This document shows, piece after piece, positions 16,281 through 25,234 of a DNA stretch of 64,000 nt. Below the pieces are notes generated by a model, which saw only the letters and a program-made list of their open reading frames with translations, made no database searches and was not told where the DNA came from. The stretch lies in the NCBI RefSeq assembly GCF_002005105.1, contig NZ_MSCV01000023.1:1-64000 (forward strand), in the 5' to 3' direction. The DNA comes from Methylocaldum sp. 14B (lineage in GTDB: Bacteria; Pseudomonadota; Gammaproteobacteria; Methylococcales; Methylococcaceae). Position 1 is the first letter of the stretch, and each line of letters begins with the position of its first letter. Made by a program: the position numbers and the translations under genes.

Positions 16281-17324
16281 TCATTTCAGGCTCTCCAGAT
16301 AACTCAGCAAGGGATGCAGGCTCTCGGCGTCATAATTGACGGGAGGCATCTTGTTGCCCGGTTTGACGTGCTGAGGATCGAGAATCCAGCCCGCGAGGTT
16401 GCCGCGAGTATTGGGCAGGGTTCCGGCCGCGAGAGTCCGCCGGCTGGCCAGGTGGGTCAAATCGGGCGCGACCCGTCCGAGCGCGGCGGTCCCGCGGATC
16501 GAGTGACAGAGTACGCACGGCGATGAAAGAAAGACCTGCAGTCCCCTGGCGAGAACCGGATCGGCGGGCTCGACCGCCGGAGCGCGCTCCCGAGCCAGCC
16601 AGTTCGAAAAGACTTCGGACGGCTCCGCAACCACCCAAAAAGCCATGTTCGCATGCTGTATGCCGCAGAACTCGGCGCACTGGCCGCGAAATTCCCCGGT
16701 CCGGTCGGCGGTGAGCCAAGCGACGTTGGTCTGACCTGGAATCAGATCCATCTTGCCGCTCAGATTGGGCACCCAAAAGCTGTGGATGACGTCTCTGGAT
16801 TTGAGCAGGAATTTCACCGGCCGGCCGACCGGGATGTGGATTTCGTTGGCGGTAACCGCGACCGCCCTATCCTGTTCGTCGAGGTAACGGATCTCCCACC
16901 ACCAGCGGCGTCCGATCACCTCCACGGTCAGCGCATTTTCCGGCGGCTCCGCCGAAAGTTCTCGGTGAATCGACACGCTGGAAATCAAAACGATCGGGAG
17001 TACGATAGCCGGCAGTATCACGCCGCCGGCGAGCACCAGATTGCGGCTCTGGCGCCGATTCAGAGGCGCTTCCCCGCGCCGGCCCCGCGAGCGCCACACG
17101 CCGGTCAGAAGCGCAACCATGACCGCCAGCAGAATCAGCGTGGCCACGATGCACATGGCCCACCACAGGTTGGCCAGCATCTGTGCCTGCGGGCTCATCG
17201 GATTGGTGGCGTCCTGAACCCCGGAACAGCCGCCGAACAGCAAGACGAAAATCGGAAGGACGACCCGCTTCACCCGGCATCGTGCCCCCCCGCTCCGGCC
17301 CGGATTCCATGCGCCTTGGTTCAT
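16281..17324 (-). CDS. coxB: Cytochrome c oxidase subunit II with fused cytochrome c domain (caa3 type)
   Basis: 347 aa lipoprotein (lipobox FGGC, Cys33). Two transmembrane helices (about 50-75 and 95-118) are followed by the cupredoxin domain with CuA ligands H181, C216, C220, H224 and M227 (CAEFCGIQHANM). A C-terminal cytochrome c domain has CVLCH at 270-274 and a probable distal Met in NKMPPVNY. The domain takes electrons from soluble or bound cytochrome c. The start overlaps the stop of the upstream cytochrome c gene (ATGA), giving coupled translation. Confidence 0.95.
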   Translation of the reverse strand: MNQGAWNPGRSGGARCRVKRVVLPIFVLLFGGCSGVQDATNPMSPQAQMLANLWWAMCIVATLILLAVMVALLTGVWRSRGRRGEAPLNRRQSRNLVLAGGVILPAIVLPIVLISSVSIHRELSAEPPENALTVEVIGRRWWWEIRYLDEQDRAVAVTANEIHIPVGRPVKFLLKSRDVIHSFWVPNLSGKMDLIPGQTNVAWLTADRTGEFRGQCAEFCGIQHANMAFWVVAEPSEVFSNWLARERAPAVEPADPVLARGLQVFLSSPCVLCHSIRGTAALGRVAPDLTHLASRRTLAAGTLPNTRGNLAGWILDPQHVKPGNKMPPVNYDAESLHPLLSYLESLK

Positions 17325-17875
17325 CGTTTCGGCTCGCCGGGCGATTTCCCGCTTTCATCCGCCGATTCCCGGCGCCTGGGTTCAGGCGCGCCGGTCGCCG
17401 CGTACTCGGGTTGCAGCGTGCGGATGTAAGCGATGATCTGCCAGACCTGTACATCGGTAATCCGCCCGCCGTAGGCAGGCATACCCTTGGGCCGGCCCTC
17501 GACGATGCTGGCGAACAGGTTGTCGTCGTGAGGACCGTAGATCCACTCGTCGTCCATCAACGGCGGACCGATTGCCCCGCCGCCGCTGGCATGACAGCCG
17601 GAGCAGTTAAACCAGTCCCAGAGCTCCTTGCCTTCGGCGATGGCCTGCCGGTCCCCCGCGAAAGGATTTCGGAATCGCGGCAGCTCCGGCATCTCGGGGC
17701 CGGGGCGCAAATCAACCATGGGCGCGCCGGTGGGCGTTCCCCCTGCCGGCGGCGCCTGCCTGAACTCGCCTATGCCCCGTTCTTCCCGGCAGCCGGCAAC
17801 AAGACCCAAACCGAAAACGCCCGACAGAGCCAGCGCCCCCAGCGGCAATTTTCGGCGAAAACATCGGTCATTCAT
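17321..17875 (-). CDS. Cytochrome c lipoprotein, first gene of the cox cluster
   Basis: 184 aa. Signal with lipobox VAGC, a Pro-rich linker (PPAGGTPTGAP), then one heme motif CSGCH after ELWDWFN. The distal methionine is probably in KGMPAYGG; the C-terminus IIAYIRTLQ is typical of cytochrome c class I. The C-terminal tail is charged and Pro-rich. It is probably the membrane-tethered donor for the caa3 oxidase. ATGA overlap with coxB. Confidence 0.88.
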   Translation of the reverse strand: MNDRCFRRKLPLGALALSGVFGLGLVAGCREERGIGEFRQAPPAGGTPTGAPMVDLRPGPEMPELPRFRNPFAGDRQAIAEGKELWDWFNCSGCHASGGGAIGPPLMDDEWIYGPHDDNLFASIVEGRPKGMPAYGGRITDVQVWQIIAYIRTLQPEYAATGAPEPRRRESADESGKSPGEPKR

Positions 17876-18253
17876 GCGGGACGACCCTCTGCGTTCCTTC
17901 GATTCAGGGTACTCCGTACTTTCGGAGTTGCGCGCCTATCTCGGACCGCTCTTGTTACGGCACTCCAATCCGATAAGCTACCAGGACGCTACACGAGGAC
18001 TTACGTCTCCGTATCCAATAATTTCGATCAGGCCGCCCTTCGTTCTATCCAAAAATACGCAATAGTTCGTACAGAGCTCCGGCATTTCCGCGCATAGACC
18101 GGATTTTTCTGAAATGCTGTCAAGGAATAGCGGGAGATGGCGGAAAGACGGGATGACAAATGCCTAGACTTGCCGTCCCTCGGGACCGGCGCTCAGCGTG
18201 CGAGCCCGAACCGCGTATCCGGAAACGGAGCGGAAACGCGGGACGCTCCATTG
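17876..18253. other. Intergenic region between cox operon and Ser/Thr kinase gene
   Basis: 378 bases. The cox operon promoter should lie near 17880-18100, as both neighbouring genes are on the minus strand. I see no RNA gene or strong palindrome and no clear -35/-10 pair. Confidence 0.4.
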
Positions 18254-19792
18254 TCAACGTTCAAGCTTGCCCTTGAGTTTGAGCAGACCATCGTGATTCG
18301 GGACGGCTTCCAGCCCCTCCAATACTTTCTTCAGGCTATCGACGCGGTTGCCTTGCTCGAACGCTTTCCATGCCTCCAGCTCCAGGGCGTTCGCGATCTT
18401 TTGTATGCCGCTGGCCGCCTTTTCGTTGTAGGGATCGATCTTGAGCGCCTCGCGGTAGGCCCACAAAGCATTGGCGCCGGTCGGGGCGGTCAAATAGCCG
18501 ACCTCGAAGTGAATGTCCGCCAGTTCCAGCAGATCCGCGACTTTCGCGTGCTGCTCGGCGGTGAGCGTGGTCGCGATCTTGGGCGGCTCCTTGGCTTTAT
18601 GCAGGCCCATGTAAACATTGCTGCCGATGGCCAGGACGACAACCGTGGCGGCGGCCCAGCTTCCGTAGAACACCGGCGACCGCTTCTGCAGATCGCCGAT
18701 GAAATCCTCGGCCGTCGGGGTACGGTCCTCGCGCTTGAGGGCGAGGGCTCTCTTGAGACCTCTCCATTGCCTGCCGTTCAAGCCGGAGATGGGCTTGGGC
18801 TGCAATTTCAGTTCGACCGCGACGTCCGCCGAAATTTTTGCGTACGGATGTTTCCCCGCCAAAAGTTCGTAAGTCACGCAGGCCAGGGCGTAAATATCGT
18901 CGCGCGGGTCCGGCTCCTCGTCCTTGAGCATCTCGTAACTCGCATAAGCCGGCGTCAGCGCCCCCAGATCGCGGGCATTGAATACGGTCGCGTCGCCGCC
19001 CTTCTTGTCCGTTCGGCCCGCGGCGCAGGCGATGCCGAAGTCGAGCACCTTGACTTCGCCGTTCTCGTCGATGAAGACGTTGCCCGGCTTGAAATCCGAA
19101 TGGACGATGTTCTTCTTGTGGGCGTGGGCCAGCGCTTCCGCCATGCCCTGTATGATCGGCCAGGCCTTCTTGAACGGCATGCCCCCCTCGGGAAGCTCTC
19201 GGATCAATCGGTTGAGGGGCTGGCCTTCGAGGTATTCCATCGACATGAAGACGTGCCGGTCGTCCCTGTCGAAGTCATATACGTTGATGATGTTCGGATG
19301 GGAAAGCGTCTGAGCCCGTTTGGTCTCCCTCTGGAGCGCGATCAGGGAAACGGGATTTTGCTGAAAATCCTCGTTGAGGACCTTCAAAGCAACGTAGGGC
19401 TCTTTGTCGTTGGCCTCTTTCTTGCGCAGGTCCAGTGCCTTGAACACTACGCCCATTCCGCCCTCGCCCAGCACCTGCTCCAGCACGAACCGGTCCTTGA
19501 GGACGTCGCCGATTTGCAAAGGCCTTACCGTTAACGCGGATTCGACCGGCAGCGGGACACTGTGGCCGGTCCGGGTACTCAGCCGAGTCGAATCGCCATC
19601 ATCGCTCGGCGCGGGCGCCGCGACGGGACGCGGCGCCTCCGACACCCCAGGGGCGAGGGTCGCCAGCCGCGTCTTTTCCGCATCGTCGTCTGCGGCAACC
19701 GCGGTCGGACCCGGACGATTGCCGGTGGACGAGGGCAAGATCCTGGTTTTGTCGAGTGCATCATCACCAGACGTTTGCTGAATATCTGTCAT
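18254..19792 (-). CDS. Serine/threonine protein kinase with membrane anchor
   Basis: 512 aa. A disordered N-terminal region (1-90) carries three [D/E]xTR[I/L] motifs (DKTRIL, EKTRLA, DSTRLS), likely phosphothreonine docking sites for FHA domains. The kinase domain spans about 97-360: GEGGMG loop at 109-114, Lys137 in ALKVL, catalytic loop HSDFKPGN at 231-238 (Ser replaces Arg, so a non-RD kinase) and DFG at 251-253. A transmembrane helix (WAAATVVVLAIGSNVYM) follows, then a periplasmic TPR-like helical tail. The ATG at 19792 was preferred because it starts the conserved threonine-rich segment. No phosphatase or FHA partner is adjacent. Confidence 0.92.
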   Translation of the reverse strand: MTDIQQTSGDDALDKTRILPSSTGNRPGPTAVAADDDAEKTRLATLAPGVSEAPRPVAAPAPSDDGDSTRLSTRTGHSVPLPVESALTVRPLQIGDVLKDRFVLEQVLGEGGMGVVFKALDLRKKEANDKEPYVALKVLNEDFQQNPVSLIALQRETKRAQTLSHPNIINVYDFDRDDRHVFMSMEYLEGQPLNRLIRELPEGGMPFKKAWPIIQGMAEALAHAHKKNIVHSDFKPGNVFIDENGEVKVLDFGIACAAGRTDKKGGDATVFNARDLGALTPAYASYEMLKDEEPDPRDDIYALACVTYELLAGKHPYAKISADVAVELKLQPKPISGLNGRQWRGLKRALALKREDRTPTAEDFIGDLQKRSPVFYGSWAAATVVVLAIGSNVYMGLHKAKEPPKIATTLTAEQHAKVADLLELADIHFEVGYLTAPTGANALWAYREALKIDPYNEKAASGIQKIANALELEAWKAFEQGNRVDSLKKVLEGLEAVPNHDGLLKLKGKLER

Positions 19793-20054
19793 TTTTCTTA
19801 TCAGGGAAGATTGTTTTGCAAACACATCGCAGCTCGGTGGCGTTCTTTATGATAGACCCTCCCCGGAAGGATGCGGAAAAACAAACGTGCAACTCTCTTT
19901 TCGGAGAAAAGTCTCATACCTTAAACGGTGCGCGGGGAACGTCACGAGTGGTCCGAGGATAAGTTCATCCCGAGCTTAGTCGAAGGGCCGCCATCGGGAC
20001 GTGCAGTAGCTTCCCACCCACCGTCTTAGACCTAGAGATCTTAAAGGAGGGAAC
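19793..20054. other. Divergent intergenic region with partial repeat
   Basis: 262 bases between the kinase (minus) and osmC-like (plus) genes. A fragment of the CTGAGCCTAGTCGAAGGG repeat family is at about 19966-19988 (CGAGCTTAGTCGAAGGGCCG). AAAGGAGGGAAC just before 20055 is the ribosome site of the next gene. No operator was recognised. Confidence 0.5.
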
Positions 20055-20480
20055 ATGGCGGTACGAAGCGCATCGGCCGAGTGGGAAGGCAATCTCGCTC
20101 AGGGAAAAGGAAGCATGCGATTGGGCAGCGGCGCCTTCACCGGGAGCTACTCGTTTTCGTCCCGTTTTCAAGAGGGACAAGGCACCAATCCCGAAGAGCT
20201 CATCGGCGCGGCGCATGCGGGTTGCTTTTCCATGGCGCTGGCACACGGCTTGGCGCAGTCCGGGCACACGCCCAAGCGCATTGCGACGACGGCGAAAGTC
20301 CACCTCGAAAAGGTGGGCGAAGGGTTCAAGATCACCGCGATCGAGTTGGATACCGAGGGCGACGTACCCGGAATCGACGCAGCGACATTCCAGACGTTCG
20401 CCGACGACGCGAAACGGAATTGCCCGGTCTCCCGGCTTCTCACCGGCGCCGAAATCAAGCTCAGGGCGAAGCTCGTTTAG
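20055..20480 (+). CDS. OsmC family peroxiredoxin
   Basis: 141 aa. OsmC-fold thiol peroxidase that reduces organic hydroperoxides. The two conserved cysteines are visible: HAGCFSMALAHGL (first Cys, about residue 57) and NCPVSRLLTG (second Cys, about residue 122). NPEELIGAAHAGC matches the OsmC subgroup closely. A strong ribosome site, AAAGGAGGGAAC, precedes the ATG. A flavoprotein reductase gene follows after 70 bases and may be in the same unit, though OsmC enzymes usually take electrons from lipoyl proteins. Confidence 0.93.
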   Translation: MAVRSASAEWEGNLAQGKGSMRLGSGAFTGSYSFSSRFQEGQGTNPEELIGAAHAGCFSMALAHGLAQSGHTPKRIATTAKVHLEKVGEGFKITAIELDTEGDVPGIDAATFQTFADDAKRNCPVSRLLTGAEIKLRAKLV

Positions 20481-20550
20481 CGCCCAAACAGTTCAAGGCG
20501 CTCGCGGCCGAAACCTTTGATGGACGAGGGCGCCGACGGAGGCGAATGAT

Positions 20551-21738
20551 ATGCCGCACTACAACTATCTCATCATCGGCGGCGGAATGACGGCGGACGC
20601 CGCGATTCGGGGCATACGCGAGATCGATACCGGGGGAACGATCGGACTGATCGGCGCGGAGGCGCACCCTCCCTACAACCGCCCGCCCCTCTCCAAAGGA
20701 CTCTGGAAAGGAAAACCGTTCGAGCGCATCTGGCGGAAGAACGTCGAACGGAATGTCGCTCTGCATCTCGGCCGGATCGCCAGCACGCTGGATCTCGCGG
20801 CCAAGCGCATCGACGACGATCAAGGGACCGCCTACACCTTCGATAAATTGCTGCTGGCGACGGGCGGAACCCCGCGGCGACTCCCCTTCGGCGGCGACGA
20901 CATCATTTATTTTCGAACCCTCGACGACTATCAGCGTCTTCGCGCGCTGAGCGAGGAAAAACAGCGCTTTGCCGTCATCGGCGGCGGATTCATAGGTTCC
21001 GAGATCGCGGCCGCTCTGGCGATGAACGGCAAGGAAGTGGTCATGGCCTTTCCCGAAGAAGGGATAGGGGCGCGACTGTTCCCGCCCGACCTCAGCCTGT
21101 TCCTGAACGACTACTATCGACAGCAGGGCGTCGAGGTGCTGCCCGGACAGCAGGTCACCGATCTTCAAAAGTCGGACAACCAGCTCGTCTTGACCTTATG
21201 CGACGGGAAGACCACCAACGAACGGGCGATTTCCGTGGATGCCGCGGTGGCCGGCATCGGTATCGTCCCCAACATCGAGCTCGCGAAAGGCGCGGGCCTT
21301 CGAGTGGAAAACGGCATCGTGGTGAACGGCCTCCTGCAAGCCGGTACTCCGGACGTGTATGCCAGCGGAGACGTCGCCAATTTCTACAATCCGGCCCTGG
21401 ACACACGCTTGCGGGTCGAACATGAAGACAATGCCAATACCATGGGCAAGCACGCCGGTCGAAACATGGCCGGGGAAACCGTTCCGTATCACCATCTTCC
21501 GTTTTTCTATTCGGATCTGTTCGAACTGGGATACGAAGCCGTCGGAGAAACCGACTCCCGCCTCGAAACGGTGGCCGATTGGTCGGAGCCGAACCGAAAA
21601 GGCGTCGTCTATTACCTGCGGGACGGTCGGGTCAGAGGCGTGCTGTTATGGAACGTCTGGGAACGCGTCGACTTAGCCCGCGAGCTGATTGCCGAACCCG
21701 GCCCGATCGACCCTCGCAGCCTGAAGGGAAGGCTTTGA
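20551..21738 (+). CDS. FAD/NAD(P)-dependent pyridine nucleotide-disulfide oxidoreductase (rubredoxin/ferredoxin reductase type)
   Basis: 395 aa. Two Rossmann folds: the FAD motif YLIIGGGMTADAAIRGI at the N-terminus and the NAD(P) motif FAVIGGGFIGSEIAAAL at about 148-165. LLLATGG (about 102) and VYASGDVANF (about 268) are typical of this family. There is no redox-active CxxC pair, so electrons probably go to an iron-sulfur protein or rubredoxin. The C-terminal half resembles AIF-like and rubredoxin reductases. GGAGG lies eight bases before the ATG. The substrate protein is not encoded nearby. Confidence 0.9.
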   Translation: MPHYNYLIIGGGMTADAAIRGIREIDTGGTIGLIGAEAHPPYNRPPLSKGLWKGKPFERIWRKNVERNVALHLGRIASTLDLAAKRIDDDQGTAYTFDKLLLATGGTPRRLPFGGDDIIYFRTLDDYQRLRALSEEKQRFAVIGGGFIGSEIAAALAMNGKEVVMAFPEEGIGARLFPPDLSLFLNDYYRQQGVEVLPGQQVTDLQKSDNQLVLTLCDGKTTNERAISVDAAVAGIGIVPNIELAKGAGLRVENGIVVNGLLQAGTPDVYASGDVANFYNPALDTRLRVEHEDNANTMGKHAGRNMAGETVPYHHLPFFYSDLFELGYEAVGETDSRLETVADWSEPNRKGVVYYLRDGRVRGVLLWNVWERVDLARELIAEPGPIDPRSLKGRL

Positions 21739-21750
21739 TGAGACGCCTTC

Positions 21751-21890
21751 GTCGGCAAGGGATTGCCGACCGACCACAGCTCGGGAGTAGGTCGGGAATC
21801 CCTTCCCGACGCACCGCTTCGTCGGCAACGGATTGCCGACCTACAACTGCCCGACGCACCGCCTCTTTGTCGGCAAGGGATTTGCCGACC
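21751..21890. repeat. Cluster of four REP-like palindromes
   Basis: Four GTCGGCAAnnnnTTGCCGAC-type palindromes (21751, 21791 in the GGGAA/TTCCC form, 21821, and 21869 with an extra T). They fill the gap between the flavoprotein and the fusion enzyme, on the 5' side of the latter. Confidence 0.85.
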
Positions 21891-21971
21891 GACCACAGCT
21901 TGTTTCGGCCTCACGCCCCAGAACGTTTCGGCAGTATCCGGCGCCGTTATCCTTATAGGACGGAAGACATA

Positions 21972-24923
21972 ATGAACGCTCTACTAAAACTCATCGAGCA
22001 CGGCCAAAGCTATTGGATCGACAATCTCACGCGGCGCATGATCACCAGCGGCGAACTCGAATGCCGCGTCCGCCGCGAAGGCCTGCGCGGGGTGACTTCC
22101 AATCCGCAGACCTTCCAGAAAGCCATCGCCGGAACCAAGGATTACGATGAGCAAATCGAAAGCCTCACCTGCGGCGGCCGTCCATGCCCCGACGTGCGCG
22201 AGATCTACGAAGCGCTGGTGACCACCGACATTCGAGACGCCTGCGACATCCTGCGTCCCGTTTACGACGAAACCTCCGGACTGGACGGCTACGTCAGTCT
22301 CGAAGTGTCTCCGCACATCGCGCATTACCCCGAGGCCTCGATCGAACAGGCGCGGCATTTGTCCCGCATCGTCGATCGGCCCAATCTGTTCATCAAGATT
22401 CCGGGCACCCTCGCCGGCCTGCCCGCAATCGAGCAGCTTCTGTTCGAGGGCATCAACGTCAACATCACCCTCCTCTTTTCCGTCGAGCGTTACCAAGCCG
22501 TCGCCGAGGCCTATCTCCGAGCGCTCGAACGGAGGACCGAGGCCGGTCTCCCGCTGGAAAACATCGCCTCCGTGGCCAGCTTTTTTCTGAGCCGGATCGA
22601 TGTATTGGCGGATCAGCTCCTGAGTCAGCGAATCTCCCCGGAGATTGCCCGCGACCTCGAGCCGGACCCGAAAACGCTGCTGGGAAAGACGGCGATCGCC
22701 AACGCCAAGCTGGCTTACCGTAGCTTCAAGCGAATCATCGCGAGCGATCGATGGAAAGCTCTGGAAAACAAGGGCGCGCGCATGCAGCGCATGCTATGGG
22801 CCAGCACCAGCACGAAAAATCCGGACTACTCGGATGTCATGTACGTGGAACCGCTGATCGGGCCCCACACGGTCAACACCATGCCGGAAACGACCATCGA
22901 CGCCTTCGCCGATCACGGCGCGGTGCGCGACACGATCGAGGAAGGCTCGGACGAGGCGCGAGGGGTGATGGAGGGGCTTTCGAAGCTCGGAATCGATTTC
23001 GGCCTGGTTACCGCCCAGCTCGAAAACGAGGGCGTACAGAAATTCATCGAACCGTACGACGCCCTGATGAACAGCCTGGCGGACAAGTGCCAGAAATACT
23101 CGAATCGCCGCGGCATCGCCCTCCTGCAGAAAATGGCGCGCCAACTCCGCCGCGACGTCGTCATGATGACGACCGAAGCGGGATCGGGCCATCCGACCTC
23201 GAGCCTGTCCTGCGCCGATATCGTCGCCGCCCTCTTCTTTCACGAAATGCGCTGGGACCCGAGCGACCCGAGCGCCCGCAACGTGGACTCCTTCATCTTA
23301 TCCAAGGGCCATGCGGCCCCGATCTTATGGGCCGCGCTCCACGAGTCCGGCGCGAGTCACGAGGACTTGGGTTCGCTGCGCAAAATCGACAGCACCTTCG
23401 AGGGCCATCCGACGCCGACCAATCCCTGGGTCAAAGTGGCGACCGGCTCGCTGGGTCAGGGGCTGGCCGCCGCCAACGGGATCGCGCTGGCCAACCGCCT
23501 GGACGGCATCGCCAGCCGGGTCTTCTGCCTCGTGGGGGACGGCGAGTGCTCCGAGGGCTCGGTGTGGGAAGCGGCGCAGTTCGCGTCTCTCAACAAGCTG
23601 TCGGGGCTGGTCGCGATCGTCGACGTCAACGGCCTGGGCCAGACCGGACCCACGCCTTATGGGCACCGCACCGAGGTATTCGCACGCCGCTTTCAGTCCT
23701 TCGGATGGTCGACCATCGAAATCGACGGGCATGACATGGAAGCCATTCTCGACGCCTTGTATCGGGCCCGAAAAGGCGGCCCGACGGCGATCATCGCCCG
23801 AACTGAAAAAGGCCACGGCGTTCCCTTTCTGGAAGGCGCTCACGGCTGGCATGGCAAGGCCCTGAGCCGGGAGGAGATGGACAGGGCGCTCAAGGAACTG
23901 GGCGATACGGGCGTGCACATGACGGTGGAATCGCGGCGGGTCGGCCAGATCCGGCGCTCCGACCCCGAACCGGCGCCGCGCCTCGAAGTCGGCTACCAGC
24001 CGGGCGAAAAGGTCGCCACGCGCAAGGGATTCGGGAATGCGCTCAAGAAGCTCGGGGGACTCATGCCGGAAATTGTGGTGCTCGACGGCGACGTGAGCAA
24101 CTCGACGTACACCGAATTTTTCGCCCGAAGCTATCCGAAGCGCTTCTTCCAAAGCTATATCGCCGAGCAGAACCTGGTCGGAACCGCGCTCGGCCTGGCC
24201 GTGTCCGGCAAGATTCCGGTCGCCGCCAGCTTCGCCTGTTTTCTCTCGCGTGCTTACGACTTCATCCGCATGGCGGGCCACAGCCGTCCGCCGCATCTCG
24301 TGTTCTGCGGCAGTCATGCCGGCGTGTCCATAGGCGAGGACGGCCCTTCGCAGATGGGCCTTGAGGATCTGGCCATGTTCCGCGCCCTAGCCGGCAGCAC
24401 CGTGCTGTACCCGTGCGACGCCGTCAGCGCCGAACGCCTGACCGAACTGGCGGTGAAGACGCCGGGCATCGTCTATCTCCGCACCACGCGCCCTTCAACC
24501 CCGGTCATCTATTCCGAAGATGAAGATTTTCCGATCGGCGGCAGCAAGGCCCTGCGCTCCGGCGGGGACGACCGATTCACGGTCGTCGCCGCCGGCATCA
24601 CCGTGCACGAGGCGCTCGCAGCCCATGACAGCCTGAAGCAGCGAGGAATATCGGTGCGCGTCATCGATGCCTATTCGGTCAAGCCGCTGGACGTGGCGAC
24701 CCTGGAGCAGGCGGCGCGGGAAACACAAGGCGTCGTGGTGGTCGAGGACCACTGGCGCGACGGGGGACTCGGCGATGCGGTCGCGGCGGCCTTGAATTCC
24801 ACGGTACCCGTACATCGTCTCGCCGTAAGCAAAGAGCCCCGATCGGGAACGATGGAAGAACTGCTGGATCGGCACGGCATCTCCCGGCGAGCGATCGAAG
24901 AAAAGATTTTGGAGTTTGAATAG
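21972..24923 (+). CDS. Bifunctional transaldolase-transketolase fusion
   Basis: 983 aa. Residues 1 to about 370 are a transaldolase: TSNPQTF near 42, Schiff-base lysine K142 in LFIKIPGTLAG, NVNITLLFS, and NAKLAYRSFK. Residues about 385-983 are a transketolase with the TPP/Mg motif GDGECSEG at 522-529, GHP at the start, and a pyrimidine-binding domain (EQNLVGTALGLAVSGK, FCGSHAGVSIGEDGPSQMG). Both activities belong to the non-oxidative pentose-phosphate and RuMP pathways and pass sugar phosphates between them. The start at 21972 was chosen because the upstream extension is encoded by intergenic repeats. All expected catalytic motifs are present, so both halves are probably active. Confidence 0.92.
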   Translation: MNALLKLIEHGQSYWIDNLTRRMITSGELECRVRREGLRGVTSNPQTFQKAIAGTKDYDEQIESLTCGGRPCPDVREIYEALVTTDIRDACDILRPVYDETSGLDGYVSLEVSPHIAHYPEASIEQARHLSRIVDRPNLFIKIPGTLAGLPAIEQLLFEGINVNITLLFSVERYQAVAEAYLRALERRTEAGLPLENIASVASFFLSRIDVLADQLLSQRISPEIARDLEPDPKTLLGKTAIANAKLAYRSFKRIIASDRWKALENKGARMQRMLWASTSTKNPDYSDVMYVEPLIGPHTVNTMPETTIDAFADHGAVRDTIEEGSDEARGVMEGLSKLGIDFGLVTAQLENEGVQKFIEPYDALMNSLADKCQKYSNRRGIALLQKMARQLRRDVVMMTTEAGSGHPTSSLSCADIVAALFFHEMRWDPSDPSARNVDSFILSKGHAAPILWAALHESGASHEDLGSLRKIDSTFEGHPTPTNPWVKVATGSLGQGLAAANGIALANRLDGIASRVFCLVGDGECSEGSVWEAAQFASLNKLSGLVAIVDVNGLGQTGPTPYGHRTEVFARRFQSFGWSTIEIDGHDMEAILDALYRARKGGPTAIIARTEKGHGVPFLEGAHGWHGKALSREEMDRALKELGDTGVHMTVESRRVGQIRRSDPEPAPRLEVGYQPGEKVATRKGFGNALKKLGGLMPEIVVLDGDVSNSTYTEFFARSYPKRFFQSYIAEQNLVGTALGLAVSGKIPVAASFACFLSRAYDFIRMAGHSRPPHLVFCGSHAGVSIGEDGPSQMGLEDLAMFRALAGSTVLYPCDAVSAERLTELAVKTPGIVYLRTTRPSTPVIYSEDEDFPIGGSKALRSGGDDRFTVVAAGITVHEALAAHDSLKQRGISVRVIDAYSVKPLDVATLEQAARETQGVVVVEDHWRDGGLGDAVAAALNSTVPVHRLAVSKEPRSGTMEELLDRHGISRRAIEEKILEFE

Positions 24924-24973
24924 GTTAACGAACCGAGCCCCGCCCGTTTCGACGGCTTACCGAAACCGGATTT

Positions 24974-25204
24974 CGTGGGGCGGGTTAGGCGCACTCCAAC
25001 ACAAGCTAGCTATCGATCACTACGCTTTGCGTGCGCCGTTACCCGCCACGCCGTCCTTCGGCGGGTTACGGTGTGCGCATGACTCGTATGGTTACGCGCG
25101 GAAGGTATGGTGCGCACCTAACCCGCCCTACCATGGGCTGTGTCGGGAAAGGATTCCCGACCTACTTGGCGGCACCGATGCGTAGGTCGACAATCCCTTG
25201 CCGA
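24974..25204. repeat. Mixed intergenic repeats
   Basis: GGGGCGGGTTAGG and CTAACCCGCCC halves of the GGGTGGGTTA family, with CGTTACCCGCC near 25045, then two REP-like palindromes at 25142 (GGGAA form) and 25186 (GTCGACAATCCCTTGCCGAC, one mismatched base). The region lies between convergent genes. Confidence 0.75.
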
Positions 25205-25234
25205 CGCATCCTCCGCACCCAACCGGAAAATGCT

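Noticed and set aside
21579-21971. An N-terminal extension of the transaldolase-transketolase frame
   Set aside because: It overlaps the end of the flavoprotein gene and runs through intergenic palindromes; the transaldolase domain starts at 21972.
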